Below are positions 54,679-62,605 of a stretch of DNA of 64,000 bases, piece after piece. The first letter of the stretch is position 1. Each line of letters starts with the position of its first letter. Both the position numbers and the translations under genes were made by a program. The stretch lies in NCBI GenBank assembly GCA_902629695.1, contig CACORY010000002.1, positions 1 through 64,000 of the forward strand, written 5' to 3'. Origin of the DNA: an uncultured Pelagibacteraceae bacterium. GTDB lineage: Bacteria; Pseudomonadota; Alphaproteobacteria; Pelagibacterales; Pelagibacteraceae. The notes under the pieces were generated by a model. That model made no database searches. It saw only the letters and a list, made by a program, of their open reading frames with translations, and was not told the DNA's origin.

Positions 54679-55139
54679 ATTTAAAAGAACTATATCAAGA
54701 AATTATCTTAGAACATGGCAAAAATCCAAGAAATTTAGGCCAAGCTAAAAATTTTAATAAAGATGCAAAAGGAAATAATCCTCTTTGTGGAGACAACGTT
54801 CATGTTTATTTAAAACTTAATGATCAAAGAAAAGTGGAAGATATATCATTCGAAGGTAAAGGATGTGCAATTTCTATGGCCTCGGCTTCAATAATGACAG
54901 ATTTAATAAAAGGTAAAAGTGATAATGAAGCTAAAGAAATTATTGAGGATTTTTTAGGAATGATAAAAGAAAATCCTGAACTTAAAAATAAAATTTTAGA
55001 AGATGATGATAAAACAAAGCTAATGTGTCTTTCAGGAGTTAAACAATATCCAATGAGAGTAAAATGTGCTACCTTATCTTGGCATACCTTAGTTTCTGCG
55101 ATGGAAAATAATGGAAAACAAGTGAGTACCGAAGATTAG
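54675..55139 (+). CDS. sufU: SufU-type sulfur acceptor
   Basis: A 154-residue IscU/SufU protein. Three conserved cysteines are in NPLCGDN, GKGCAIS and RVKCATLSW. The insertion before the last cysteine (about 105-125; DDKTKLMCLSGVKQYP) marks SufU rather than IscU. In SufU systems it accepts sulfur from SufS in a Zn-dependent manner. No sufE is in the operon, so it probably fills that role. Confidence 0.92.
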   Translation: MNLKELYQEIILEHGKNPRNLGQAKNFNKDAKGNNPLCGDNVHVYLKLNDQRKVEDISFEGKGCAISMASASIMTDLIKGKSDNEAKEIIEDFLGMIKENPELKNKILEDDDKTKLMCLSGVKQYPMRVKCATLSWHTLVSAMENNGKQVSTED

Positions 55140-55143
55140 TTTT

Positions 55144-55440
55144 ATGGAAGCAAAAGAAAAAATTATTAACGAAATCAAAAAAATTTATGACCCAGAATTA
55201 CCAGTTAATATTTACGAACTAGGGTTGATATATGATATTCAGGTCGTTGATAAAAAAGCAAAAATAAAGATGACTTTAACGACACCAAATTGTCCAGTAG
55301 CTGAAAGTTTACCTAAAGAGGTAAAAGAGGGTGCGATGCAAGTAGAGGGAATCGATAACGTGGAACTTGAATTAGTTTGGGATCCACCTTGGAATAAAGA
55401 TATGATGTCTGACGCTGCAAAATTGGAGCTTAATTTATAA
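55144..55440 (+). CDS. sufT: SufT (MIP18/DUF59 family)
   Basis: A 98-residue DUF59 protein involved in Fe-S maturation of target proteins. DPELPVNIYELGLIYDI, LTTPNCPVAESLP and VWDPPWNKDMMSDAAK are family hallmarks. It lies between sufU and sufA, sharing one base with sufA. Confidence 0.92.
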   Translation: MEAKEKIINEIKKIYDPELPVNIYELGLIYDIQVVDKKAKIKMTLTTPNCPVAESLPKEVKEGAMQVEGIDNVELELVWDPPWNKDMMSDAAKLELNL

Positions 55441-55775
55441 TGAGTCCTATAATTAAATTAAGTGATAATGCTGCGACTAGAATTAAAGAGATTATGTCTG
55501 GCGCTGGAAAAGAGGCTTTAGGAGTAAGAGTTTCTGTAAAATCTGGTGGCTGTGCTGGTATGTCTTATGTAATGGAGTATTCAAAAGAACTTAATCCAAA
55601 TGATGAAGTTATAGAGGATAAAGGTGTTAAAGTTTTTATAGATTCCGCAGCAATTATGTATTTACTGGGCACTGAAATGGATTACAAAAAAGAGGATTTT
55701 TCCTCGACTTTTGTATTTAATAACCCTAATGAAACCGAAAGATGTGGTTGCGGGGAGTCTTTTAAAATAGATTAA
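55440..55775 (+). CDS. sufA: A-type Fe-S carrier SufA/IscA
   Basis: A 111-residue A-type carrier. The three conserved cysteines occur as SGGCAGM near residue 38 and CGCGES at the C-terminus. It delivers clusters from SufBCD to apoproteins. Last recognised gene of the SUF operon; a small unknown gene follows. Confidence 0.93.
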   Translation: MSPIIKLSDNAATRIKEIMSGAGKEALGVRVSVKSGGCAGMSYVMEYSKELNPNDEVIEDKGVKVFIDSAAIMYLLGTEMDYKKEDFSSTFVFNNPNETERCGCGESFKID

Positions 55776-55792
55776 TATAAGTATCCCATAAG

Positions 55793-55822
55793 TTGCATAT
55801 CAGTATTGCTAAAATTGCATAT
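55793..55822 (+). repeat. Short direct repeat TTGCATAT upstream of the small gene
   Basis: TTGCATAT occurs at 55793-55800 and again at 55815-55822, 22 bases (two helical turns) apart, with similar flanks (cAGT / ctAGT). It sits between sufA and the 56-residue gene, so it could be a binding site for a regulator. Could also be chance in A+T-rich DNA. Confidence 0.35.
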
Positions 55823-55840
55823 CTAGTGTATAAATTCCTT

Positions 55841-56011
55841 ATGAATAAGTTTGAATTTAAAAATCTTGTTAAAAGCCTTAAAGATTCTTTAAAAGAAAAA
55901 ACTTTTTTTAAAGATTTACGTAAAGAGGTTGAGACTGGTGCAAATGGCACTCAGGACTACGTAGTAAAAAAAGGTGTTAATAAAGATACAGTTGCAACAA
56001 CTAGACAGTAA
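55841..56011 (+). CDS. Small hypothetical protein following sufA
   Basis: A 56-residue, charged, soluble protein I do not recognise. Sequence features are a basic helix-forming start (FEFKNLVKSLKDSLKEK) and a polar C-terminal half (GANGTQDYVVKKG). The ATG at 55841 has no strong Shine-Dalgarno; an earlier in-frame start within the upstream 48 bases is less likely because it would add an unrelated hydrophobic stretch. It lies 65 bases after sufA and ends 6 bases from the convergent glnA. It may be cotranscribed with SUF. Confidence 0.6.
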   Translation: MNKFEFKNLVKSLKDSLKEKTFFKDLRKEVETGANGTQDYVVKKGVNKDTVATTRQ

Positions 56012-56017
56012 TTAAAA

Positions 56018-57424
56018 CTAACTACTGTAATACATCTCAAATTCTACAGGATGAGGTGCGTGTTCAAACTTGTGAATTTCCTCAAATTTAAGTGCTATAT
56101 AAGCATCAATTTGATCATCGGTAAAAACATTACCTTGAGTTAAAAATTCTCTATCCTTATCTAAACTTTCCATAGCTTCCCTTAAAGATCCACAAACAGT
56201 TGGGATAGACTTCACTTCTTCAGGAGGTAATTCATATAAATCTTTATCAAAAGACTCTCCAGGGTGGATTTTGTTTTTTATTCCATCTAATCCCGCCATC
56301 AACATGGCTGCAAAAGTTAAATAAGGATTTCCTGCAGCATCAGGGAATCTTATTTCGCATCTAGCACCTTTCTTGCTCAATGTGATTGGAATACGACAAG
56401 ATGCAGATCTATTTCTAGCTGAGTATGCTAAAAGAACTGGAGCCTCAAATCCTGGAACTAATCTTTTGTAGCTATTTGTCGTTGAGTTTGCAAATGCATT
56501 TATTGCTTTTGCATGTTTTAAAATTCCACCTATATAATTTAGCGCTGTTTCAGATAATCCTGAATAAGCTTCACCTGAAAATACAGGTTTATCACCTTTC
56601 CATATAGATTGGTGAATATGCATACCAGAGCCGTTATCTCCTGCAACTGGTTTTGGCATAAACGTAGCCGTTTTCCCAAAAGAGTGAGTTACCATCTGCA
56701 CAACATATTTATATAGTTGCACGTTATCAGCTTGATTAACTAATGTACCAAAGTACATACCAAGCTCATGTTGACTAGGCGCTACTTCATGATGGTGCTT
56801 TTCAACTTTTATACCTACCTCTTTTAAATTTTTTAAATATTCTCCACGCATATCTTGTTCACTATCGACTGGAGGAACTGGAAAATAACCACCTTTAATT
56901 GGAGGTCTATGACCCATATTTCCATTATCATACTCTTTACCTGAATTGTATGGACCTTCTTTACTGTCGATTTTAAATCCACATTCATTCATATCATTTT
57001 TAATTCTTACATCATCAAAAACAAAAAATTCTGGTTCAGGACCAAAAAATGCCTTGTCGCCAATACCAGAAGCTTTTAAATATTCTTCAGCTTTTTTAGC
57101 TACTCCTCTTGGATCTCTTTCATAAGGAGTTTTCTTTACTGCATCTAAAATGTCACAAAATAAAACTACTGTGTTGTGCGAAGTAAATGGATCTAAAAAA
57201 AATCTTTCAGTGTCAGGTTTTAAAATCATGTCTGACTCATTAATTGCTTTCCAACCAGCAATTGAGGAACCATCAAAAAAAACACCATTTTTAAGCATAT
57301 CTTCATCCACAATAGAGCTGTCAATCGTTAAATGTTGTAATTTACCTCTAGGATCAGTGAATCTAAGATCTAAAAATTCAGCTTCTTTATCTTTAATAAA
57401 TTTTAAAACATCTTTAGTGCTCAT
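56018..57424 (-). CDS. glnA: Glutamine synthetase type I
   Basis: Assimilates ammonium into glutamine. 468 residues, the length of GSI. FFDGSSIAGWKAI, NGSGMHIHQS and the RNRSASCRIP loop are present; the adenylylation Tyr is in LYELPPEE, so it is the GSI-beta type regulated by GlnE. The ATG at 57424 is preceded by AGGAGA at the right distance; an upstream in-frame start would give an atypical head. It is divergent from ybaK. Confidence 0.96.
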   Translation of the reverse strand: MSTKDVLKFIKDKEAEFLDLRFTDPRGKLQHLTIDSSIVDEDMLKNGVFFDGSSIAGWKAINESDMILKPDTERFFLDPFTSHNTVVLFCDILDAVKKTPYERDPRGVAKKAEEYLKASGIGDKAFFGPEPEFFVFDDVRIKNDMNECGFKIDSKEGPYNSGKEYDNGNMGHRPPIKGGYFPVPPVDSEQDMRGEYLKNLKEVGIKVEKHHHEVAPSQHELGMYFGTLVNQADNVQLYKYVVQMVTHSFGKTATFMPKPVAGDNGSGMHIHQSIWKGDKPVFSGEAYSGLSETALNYIGGILKHAKAINAFANSTTNSYKRLVPGFEAPVLLAYSARNRSASCRIPITLSKKGARCEIRFPDAAGNPYLTFAAMLMAGLDGIKNKIHPGESFDKDLYELPPEEVKSIPTVCGSLREAMESLDKDREFLTQGNVFTDDQIDAYIALKFEEIHKFEHAPHPVEFEMYYSS

Positions 57425-57496
57425 CTTATCTCCTATATAATTCTGCAAGTTGTATTAACAAAAAAAGACTGATAGATAATGCTCTTTTAATTAATA

Positions 57497-57523
57497 ACAC
57501 CTATGCAAATATCACATAAGTGT
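57497..57523. promoter_or_regulatory. 9-bp inverted repeat in the glnA/ybaK divergent spacer
   Basis: ACACCTATG (57497-57505) and CATAAGTGT (57515-57523) pair at eight of nine positions across a 9-base centre; the mismatch is a G-U pair in one RNA orientation. It is the only marked symmetry in the 141-base spacer, 73 bases before the glnA start. A candidate operator for a nitrogen-responsive regulator; it does not match the NtrC consensus. Confidence 0.5.
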
Positions 57524-57565
57524 ATTATTTATTTTAAGTAATAACTAACAATTTAAAGTTGAATA

Positions 57566-58045
57566 ATGAGTTTATTAGACAAAGAGCCAGTTAAAAGAGC
57601 TGAGAAATCATTAAAAGAATTTAATACTAATCTGAATGTTATCGCATTAGATTCCTCTGCTAGAACTGCTAAAGAGGCAGCTACATCTTTAGGTTGTGAA
57701 GTAGGTGCGATTGTAAAAAGTTTACTTTTTAGGACTGATAATACTTTTACTTTAAATTTGGTCGCTGGAGATCGAAAAGCTTCTCTTAATAAGATTAAAA
57801 AAATATTAAAAAAAAAGGATGTTTCAATGGCAACAGCAGATGATGTAAAAAATATAACTGGTTATACTATTGGAGGAGTTTCACCGGTGGGTCATCTAAA
57901 TAAAATAGATATATTAATTGATGATTCTCTAGATAGATTCATAGATTTATATGCAGCTGCTGGACACCCAAACTGTGTTTTTAAAATTAGTTTTAAAGAT
58001 TTACAAAGCATAACTAATGGTTTGACTGAGGATATAACTGAATGA
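57566..58045 (+). CDS. YbaK/EbsC-type aminoacyl-tRNA deacylase
   Basis: A 159-residue editing-domain protein. Members hydrolyse mischarged aminoacyl-tRNA, often Cys-tRNA(Pro). The conserved active-site lysine lies in GAIVKSLLF, with GGVSPVGHL and the C-terminal AAGHPNCVFK (partial) typical of the family. Exact tRNA specificity is not readable. It overlaps the EamA gene by 4 bases. Confidence 0.9.
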   Translation: MSLLDKEPVKRAEKSLKEFNTNLNVIALDSSARTAKEAATSLGCEVGAIVKSLLFRTDNTFTLNLVAGDRKASLNKIKKILKKKDVSMATADDVKNITGYTIGGVSPVGHLNKIDILIDDSLDRFIDLYAAAGHPNCVFKISFKDLQSITNGLTEDITE

Positions 58046-58914
58046 AACAACCTAAGTTATTTGATTACTTTTTATTAACTGTTTTGGCTTTAATTTGGGC
58101 TTCAGCTTTTTTTAATATTAAAATAGCAACATATTCTTTTGGACCAGTAACAATAGCATTTTTAAGGGTTTTTTTTGGAGCAATACCTGTTCTGTTACTT
58201 TGTTATTATAAGAATATAAAAATTGAAGCTTTCTCAAAAGATTGGTTCTGGTTTGCAATGATAGGGTTTATTAATTTAGTTGCTCCTTTTTTTTTAATTG
58301 CTTATGGAGTAAAGTCTGTACAAAGTAATTTAGCAGCTATTCTAATGTCTACTACCCCATTAAGCTCAACAGTACTTGGACATTTTTATACAAAAAATGA
58401 AAAATTTAATTTTATTAAAACTATTGGAATATTGATTGGATTTTCAGGAATAGTTTTTTTATTTTCTGATAATTTGTTAATAGATGAGAATAATTTTACT
58501 TCAGCATTATTAATATTGTTAGGCTCTACCTGTTATGTTATCGGAGGCGTTTTAACTTTGAAAATTAGTAAGAAAAAAAATGAAAATGTCACAGGCTCAA
58601 TACTAATTTGGGCAACAATTATTTTAATTCCACTTGTAGGTTTTATTGAAAAGCCCTGGCAATTGGTACCCCGATTAGACTCTACTATTTCTGTAATCTA
58701 TCTTGGATTAGTTTCAACTGGTATAGCTTGGTTGTTGAGATTTAGAATTCTAGTAAAAAATGGTTTGATATTTCAATCACAAGTTTCTTACTTAATTCCT
58801 ATTTTTGGAACAATATTGAGTTATATTTTTCTAAAAGAGTTGATTACTTTTAAAGTTTTAATTTCATTGGTTGCAGTAGTAGTAGGAATTTATTTTGTTA
58901 AGAGAGCAAGTTAA
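58042..58914 (+). CDS. EamA-family (DMT) transporter
   Basis: A 290-residue permease with ten helices in two EamA repeats (LIWASAFFNIKIATYSFGP early; FLKE in each half). It belongs to a different branch from the two EamA proteins near 0.1 and 6.4 kb, which lack the IWASAFF head. Coupled to ybaK by an ATGA overlap; substrate unknown. Its stop shares TTAA with the convergent glycosyltransferase. Confidence 0.87.
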   Translation: MKQPKLFDYFLLTVLALIWASAFFNIKIATYSFGPVTIAFLRVFFGAIPVLLLCYYKNIKIEAFSKDWFWFAMIGFINLVAPFFLIAYGVKSVQSNLAAILMSTTPLSSTVLGHFYTKNEKFNFIKTIGILIGFSGIVFLFSDNLLIDENNFTSALLILLGSTCYVIGGVLTLKISKKKNENVTGSILIWATIILIPLVGFIEKPWQLVPRLDSTISVIYLGLVSTGIAWLLRFRILVKNGLIFQSQVSYLIPIFGTILSYIFLKELITFKVLISLVAVVVGIYFVKRAS

Positions 58915-59822
58915 TTGATATTTTTTCCTCTGTAGTAAGAAGATCTTCCTATAATTGAATTAAATAATCCTAAAAATCTATATAAGTATTTATTTTTCTG
59001 ATCTTCTTTTACAGCCACAAAATAGAAAATAGTCTTAATAAATGATTTAATTAATTTTCCAAATAGTTTTAAAAAAGCATAAAAAAAATTATAATTTTTT
59101 TTATAAAAATAAAACCATGACCACATCCAATGCCAATTTTTTATATTAATAGCATCTTCTCTCTCAAAAGGATTTTTCCCCATTGAACTTTGAAAACCTA
59201 AGTGGTGAATTTTTAAGTGTTTTGAGGTGTAAATAAATCCACCTTTATTTATAATTGATTTACAAAGATCAAATTCCTCAAAATATAAAAAAAACTCTTT
59301 ATCAAAAATATCTTTTTTACCTATTTTTCTCAAATTAAGAAGCATTGAACACCCAGTTACCCATTCAACTTTCGTTAAATTTTCAATTTTATTCTCTAAA
59401 AATTTTTTTTTAAATTCTTCATTTTTATTTGGATCAAAAAAACCAGCTGGGACAAAAATTTTATCTTTTAAATATTGACATCCAATAATATCAAAATTTT
59501 GGGTACTTTTAATTATCTTAGGTAAGTTTTTGAAGAAATTTTTATCACATATAACATCAGGATTTAATATAAATGCATAATCAGTTTTTACTTTTGATAA
59601 TCCAAAATTATTTCCTTTTCCATAACCTAAATTTTTTCCAGTACAAAAAATGTTTACTTTAGGAAATTTTTTTTTTATTAGTTTATGATGTTCAAAATTT
59701 TTTGAATTTTCAACAATCATTATGTTTATTTTACTATTAATCGATTTAAGACAATTCAGTATAATTTTTTTTGGTGTTTTGTAAGTTAAAATTACAGCTG
59801 TTATTTTTTTTAACGTGCTCAT
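58911..59822 (-). CDS. Family 2 glycosyltransferase
   Basis: A 303-residue GT-A enzyme resembling rhamnosyltransferase-type GT2 proteins. AVILTYKTP at the N-terminus, GKNLGYGKGNNFGL and the metal/sugar-nucleotide ILNPDV motif, WVTGCSMLLN and FLYFEEFDLC are visible. The C-terminal third is hydrophobic or aromatic and probably lies on the membrane. Likely role: adding a sugar to LPS or another surface glycan. Donor and acceptor are unknown. It is the last of three minus-strand genes, 45 bases after the methyltransferase. Confidence 0.87.
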   Translation of the reverse strand: MSTLKKITAVILTYKTPKKIILNCLKSINSKINIMIVENSKNFEHHKLIKKKFPKVNIFCTGKNLGYGKGNNFGLSKVKTDYAFILNPDVICDKNFFKNLPKIIKSTQNFDIIGCQYLKDKIFVPAGFFDPNKNEEFKKKFLENKIENLTKVEWVTGCSMLLNLRKIGKKDIFDKEFFLYFEEFDLCKSIINKGGFIYTSKHLKIHHLGFQSSMGKNPFEREDAINIKNWHWMWSWFYFYKKNYNFFYAFLKLFGKLIKSFIKTIFYFVAVKEDQKNKYLYRFLGLFNSIIGRSSYYRGKNIN

Positions 59823-59867
59823 ATTAGAAAAATATAATTCTTAAATTTGTTTAAATTATTGCAAGTT

Positions 59868-60779
59868 TCACTCTTTAAGTTCCGAAATTTTTTTTATGTG
59901 AGCGGGTCTTGTTTCGCAACAACCACCTAAAATAGTTGCCCCAGACATTTTAAATTTTTGTGAAAATTCTGCCATTTTTTCAGGTGTAAGGTCTTTTCGC
60001 TGACCTAAAAATTCATTAGGATTTCCTGATTTACTTTTTTTGAAATTACTTGTGTATCCTCCTATGACTTTTGTTCTTTCAAATGCGTTTAATTTAAAAC
60101 CGAATGGACAGTTAATTCTTTTAATTTCTTCATTGTTTTTTTGAAAATTTTCAGGTGAGACACATGCAAGAATCAAACCAAGAAGATTTTCACTTTCAAT
60201 ATTCTTCATAATATCAGATAATTTTTCACCACTTGGTAGTGTTGTTCCTTCAGATATATGCGCCCCAATTAAAAAAGGTTTCTCAAACATTTTTATTGAA
60301 TTAATAGCTATAGATATTTCTTTAATACTACTTAAGACATCAAAATAAAAAAAATCAACAAACGGATTTAAAATTTTTGCTTGATCATTAAAATTATTTA
60401 AAATTTCTTTTTCATCTCTTTCGTCAGCTGAATAAGTTATATTTTGGGGTGGTAGACCACCAGCAATTAAAATGTGGGGATATTTTTTTTTAACTCGTTT
60501 TGCTATTTCTCCAGCGACCTTGTTTAATGTTTCAAATTTATTCTCTATGTTATTTTGTCTAAGTCTAATTCTACGAGTTGCAAAAGTATTAGTAATGATT
60601 ACATCTGCACCTGCTTTTACAAAATCTTCATGAATATTTTCTACAAGCAAATGATTTTTCTTTTCTAACAAAGCTCCAGCACTCCATAAAGTTCCTTTGG
60701 GCTTCATTCCTCTAGCTAGTAATTCTTGACCCATTCCTCCATCCAAAATTCTAATTTTATTAAAAAAATTTTTATCCAT
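59868..60779 (-). CDS. Homocysteine S-methyltransferase
   Basis: Zn-dependent TIM-barrel enzyme of the BHMT/MmuM family that methylates homocysteine to methionine. About 303 residues. LDGGMGQELLARG at the start, the Zn-ligand Cys in ACVSPENF and the Cys pair in LGGCCETRP are visible. The donor (betaine, S-methylmethionine or another) is not decidable. No riboswitch can precede it: the gap to tauE is about 4 bases. The ATG at 60779 is preferred over an upstream in-frame TTG. Confidence 0.9.
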   Translation of the reverse strand: MDKNFFNKIRILDGGMGQELLARGMKPKGTLWSAGALLEKKNHLLVENIHEDFVKAGADVIITNTFATRRIRLRQNNIENKFETLNKVAGEIAKRVKKKYPHILIAGGLPPQNITYSADERDEKEILNNFNDQAKILNPFVDFFYFDVLSSIKEISIAINSIKMFEKPFLIGAHISEGTTLPSGEKLSDIMKNIESENLLGLILACVSPENFQKNNEEIKRINCPFGFKLNAFERTKVIGGYTSNFKKSKSGNPNEFLGQRKDLTPEKMAEFSQKFKMSGATILGGCCETRPAHIKKISELKE

Positions 60780-60783
60780 ATAA

Positions 60784-61530
60784 TTAAACAAATATTCTTA
60801 TACCAATTCTTATAGAAACAAAAATAACTAAAATTGATGTAATGATTGATAAAGCTCTACTGGATAGAAATTTTAGATTAAGATGATTTCCTATACGTCC
60901 TCCAATAAAAACACTTAAAAAGAGCAACCAATAAAAAGATAATTCGTTGAACACATATTCTTTTGTTAGTTGCCCGAAAGTTCCTGAAATAGAATTAATC
61001 AAAATAAAAAGAGAAGCAGTGGTAGCAATGATCTTTGGTTTTTCTGCTTTTAATAAAAAAAGAATTGGACTTAAAAAAATACCACCACCGATCCCTATTA
61101 TTCCAGATATTAACCCAAGAAAAGAACCTATGATGAGAGAGATAAAAAAATTCAATTTTTTTATTACAAGATTATTATCATCAAATGATTTATTATTTAA
61201 TAATAGTAAAATTCCAGCAACAGATAAGACTATGAATAAAAGAATTTCAAAAAATTCTTTATCTATTTTTAATGTCCCACCAAAAAAGGCTAATGGAATA
61301 GAACCTATTAAAAAAGGAATTAATAACTTAAAATTATGATTACCAGCACGTATGTAGCTAAAAGAGTTTCCAGAAACAACTATAATGTTACTTAAAAGTG
61401 CTATTATTGGAAAAATATAATAAGGAATATCCCAAATCAAAAGTAACGCTAAATATGTGGAGCCTCCACCGAAACCAACACTGGAGTATAAAATAGCTGT
61501 TATAAAAAATAATATTGATAATATAGTCAT
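60784..61530 (-). CDS. TauE/SafE-family sulfite/sulfonate exporter-like permease
   Basis: A 248-residue membrane protein with about seven to eight helices in two repeats. SVGFGGGSTYLALLL and GIIGIGGGIFLSPILFLL are the paired glycine-rich motifs of the family. It is the first gene before the homocysteine methyltransferase, so a role with organic sulfur is reasonable but inferred. It starts 13 bases from the divergent moaB. Confidence 0.9.
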   Translation of the reverse strand: MTILSILFFITAILYSSVGFGGGSTYLALLLIWDIPYYIFPIIALLSNIIVVSGNSFSYIRAGNHNFKLLIPFLIGSIPLAFFGGTLKIDKEFFEILLFIVLSVAGILLLLNNKSFDDNNLVIKKLNFFISLIIGSFLGLISGIIGIGGGIFLSPILFLLKAEKPKIIATTASLFILINSISGTFGQLTKEYVFNELSFYWLLFLSVFIGGRIGNHLNLKFLSSRALSIITSILVIFVSIRIGIRIFV

Positions 61531-61543
61531 GTAAAAATATTTT

Positions 61544-62044
61544 ATGAAAGTAAATATAGCACTACTAACTGTAACAGATACCAGAACAATTGATAATGAT
61601 AAATCTGGTGGAATTTTAATAAATAAAATTAAAGAAGCTAATCATAATTTGATTGATCGAAAAATATGTAAAGATAATAAAAAAGATATTATTAAAATTC
61701 TTAATGACTGGTTAAAAAATGAAAAGATTGATGTGATAATTACAACAGGAGGAACCGGCCTCACAGGAAGGGATATTACTCCTGAAGCGTTAGATGAAGT
61801 GGCAGAAAAACATATTCCTGGATTTGGTGAAATATTCAGAAATTTGAGTTTAAAAACAGTTGGAACTTCAGCAATTCAGTCTAGAGCTTGTGCAGTACTT
61901 TCGAATGGAAAGTATATCTTTGCTTTACCTGGATCTTCAGGCGGTGTGACAGATGCTTGGGATGGTATATTAAAGCATCAACTAGATGTTAACCATAAAC
62001 CATGCAATTTTGTGGATTTGTTCCCAAGATTAAAAGAAAAATAA
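61544..62044 (+). CDS. moaB: MoaB/MogA-family molybdopterin adenylyltransferase
   Basis: Adenylates molybdopterin before metal insertion. 166 residues, normal size for MoaB. LTVTDTRT and DKSGG at the N-terminus, TTGGTGLTGRDITPEAL and the PGSSGGVTDAWDGIL loop are diagnostic. Its TAA abuts the convergent DUF1244 gene with no gap (TAATTA). The other steps of the cofactor pathway are outside the window. Confidence 0.93.
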   Translation: MKVNIALLTVTDTRTIDNDKSGGILINKIKEANHNLIDRKICKDNKKDIIKILNDWLKNEKIDVIITTGGTGLTGRDITPEALDEVAEKHIPGFGEIFRNLSLKTVGTSAIQSRACAVLSNGKYIFALPGSSGGVTDAWDGILKHQLDVNHKPCNFVDLFPRLKEK

Positions 62045-62290
62045 TTATTTTTGATATTTACTTTTCCACTCTGAATAAGGCATTCCATAAATTCGTTCTC
62101 TTGCCTCAGGATCAGAAATAGTGACACCTTTTTTTTCTGCTTCTTCTCTGTACCATCTTGATAAACAGTTTCTACAAAAGTTAGCCAGGTTCATTAAATC
62201 AATGTTTTGAACATCCTTTCTTTCATTCAAATGTTTTAGCAATCTTTCAAAAGTTGCAGATTGGATTTCTATTTTTTGATTTTTATTCAT
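62045..62290 (-). CDS. DUF1244 protein
   Basis: An 81-residue protein of the DUF1244 family, small soluble helical proteins widespread in proteobacteria. Diagnostic sequence: DLMNLANFCRNCLSRWY, with a CxxC-like pair, followed by GMPYSEWKSKYQ. Function unknown. Single gene between moaB (convergent) and the aldehyde dehydrogenase (divergent, 120 bases). Confidence 0.9.
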   Translation of the reverse strand: MNKNQKIEIQSATFERLLKHLNERKDVQNIDLMNLANFCRNCLSRWYREEAEKKGVTISDPEARERIYGMPYSEWKSKYQK

Positions 62291-62410
62291 AAAAAAAAAA
62301 TATTAATGACTTTTTAAATAAGCACAAGATATTGTGTTCATACAATTAAGAGTAGAAAATTTTAGTTTTTACAAATAGACACAAGTAATTATTACTAGTT
62401 AAATATCTTT
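62291..62410. promoter_or_regulatory. Divergent spacer upstream of the aldehyde dehydrogenase with nested inverted repeats
   Basis: Contains CACAA-GATA-TTGTG (62323-62336), a 5-base inverted repeat, partly overlapping ATTGT-GTTCAT-ACAAT (62331-62346). It is probably the promoter and operator region of the aldehyde dehydrogenase and of DUF1244. The rest is A+T-rich without a recognised motif. Confidence 0.4.
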
Positions 62411-62605
62411 ATGGCTAAAAAGAAAAAGAGAAAAGCTAAGCCGAAAGCCAAGAAAAGTAAAAGTAAGACGGCTAAATCATCTAGAAAAAAAATAAAAACG
62501 AAAAAAAAAGTTGTGGCAAAAAAGTCTGCGACTAAGAAGCGTTCTAAAAAATCTAGAAAAAATAATAAGCTTAAATCAACCAAAAAAACAAGAGGAGTAA
62601 AAAAA
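62411..62605 (+). other. In-frame lysine-rich N-terminal extension of the aldehyde dehydrogenase
   Basis: From an ATG at 62411 the frame runs without a stop into the aldehyde dehydrogenase, adding 65 residues that are mostly Lys, Ser, Arg, Ala and Thr (for example [15 protein letters not shown] and [14 protein letters not shown]), like a histone H1 tail. It uses some G/C-ending codons (AAG, CCG, ACG, GCG) uncommon nearby. Translation of this part is unproven: the ATG at 62606 has its own Shine-Dalgarno. It could be a real extension, an uncoupled leader, or a former separate gene. Confidence 0.55.

Noticed and set aside
57425..57565. Sigma-54 promoter or NtrC site for glnA
   Set aside because: No TGGCAC-N5-TTGC or GCAC-N-GTGC pattern is present, and SAR11 is thought to lack sigma-54.
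62395..62583. Leu/Phe-rich minus-strand frame over the lysine-rich leader
   Set aside because: It is the complement of Lys-rich codons (AAA/AAG to TTT/CTT) and gives an implausible low-complexity protein.
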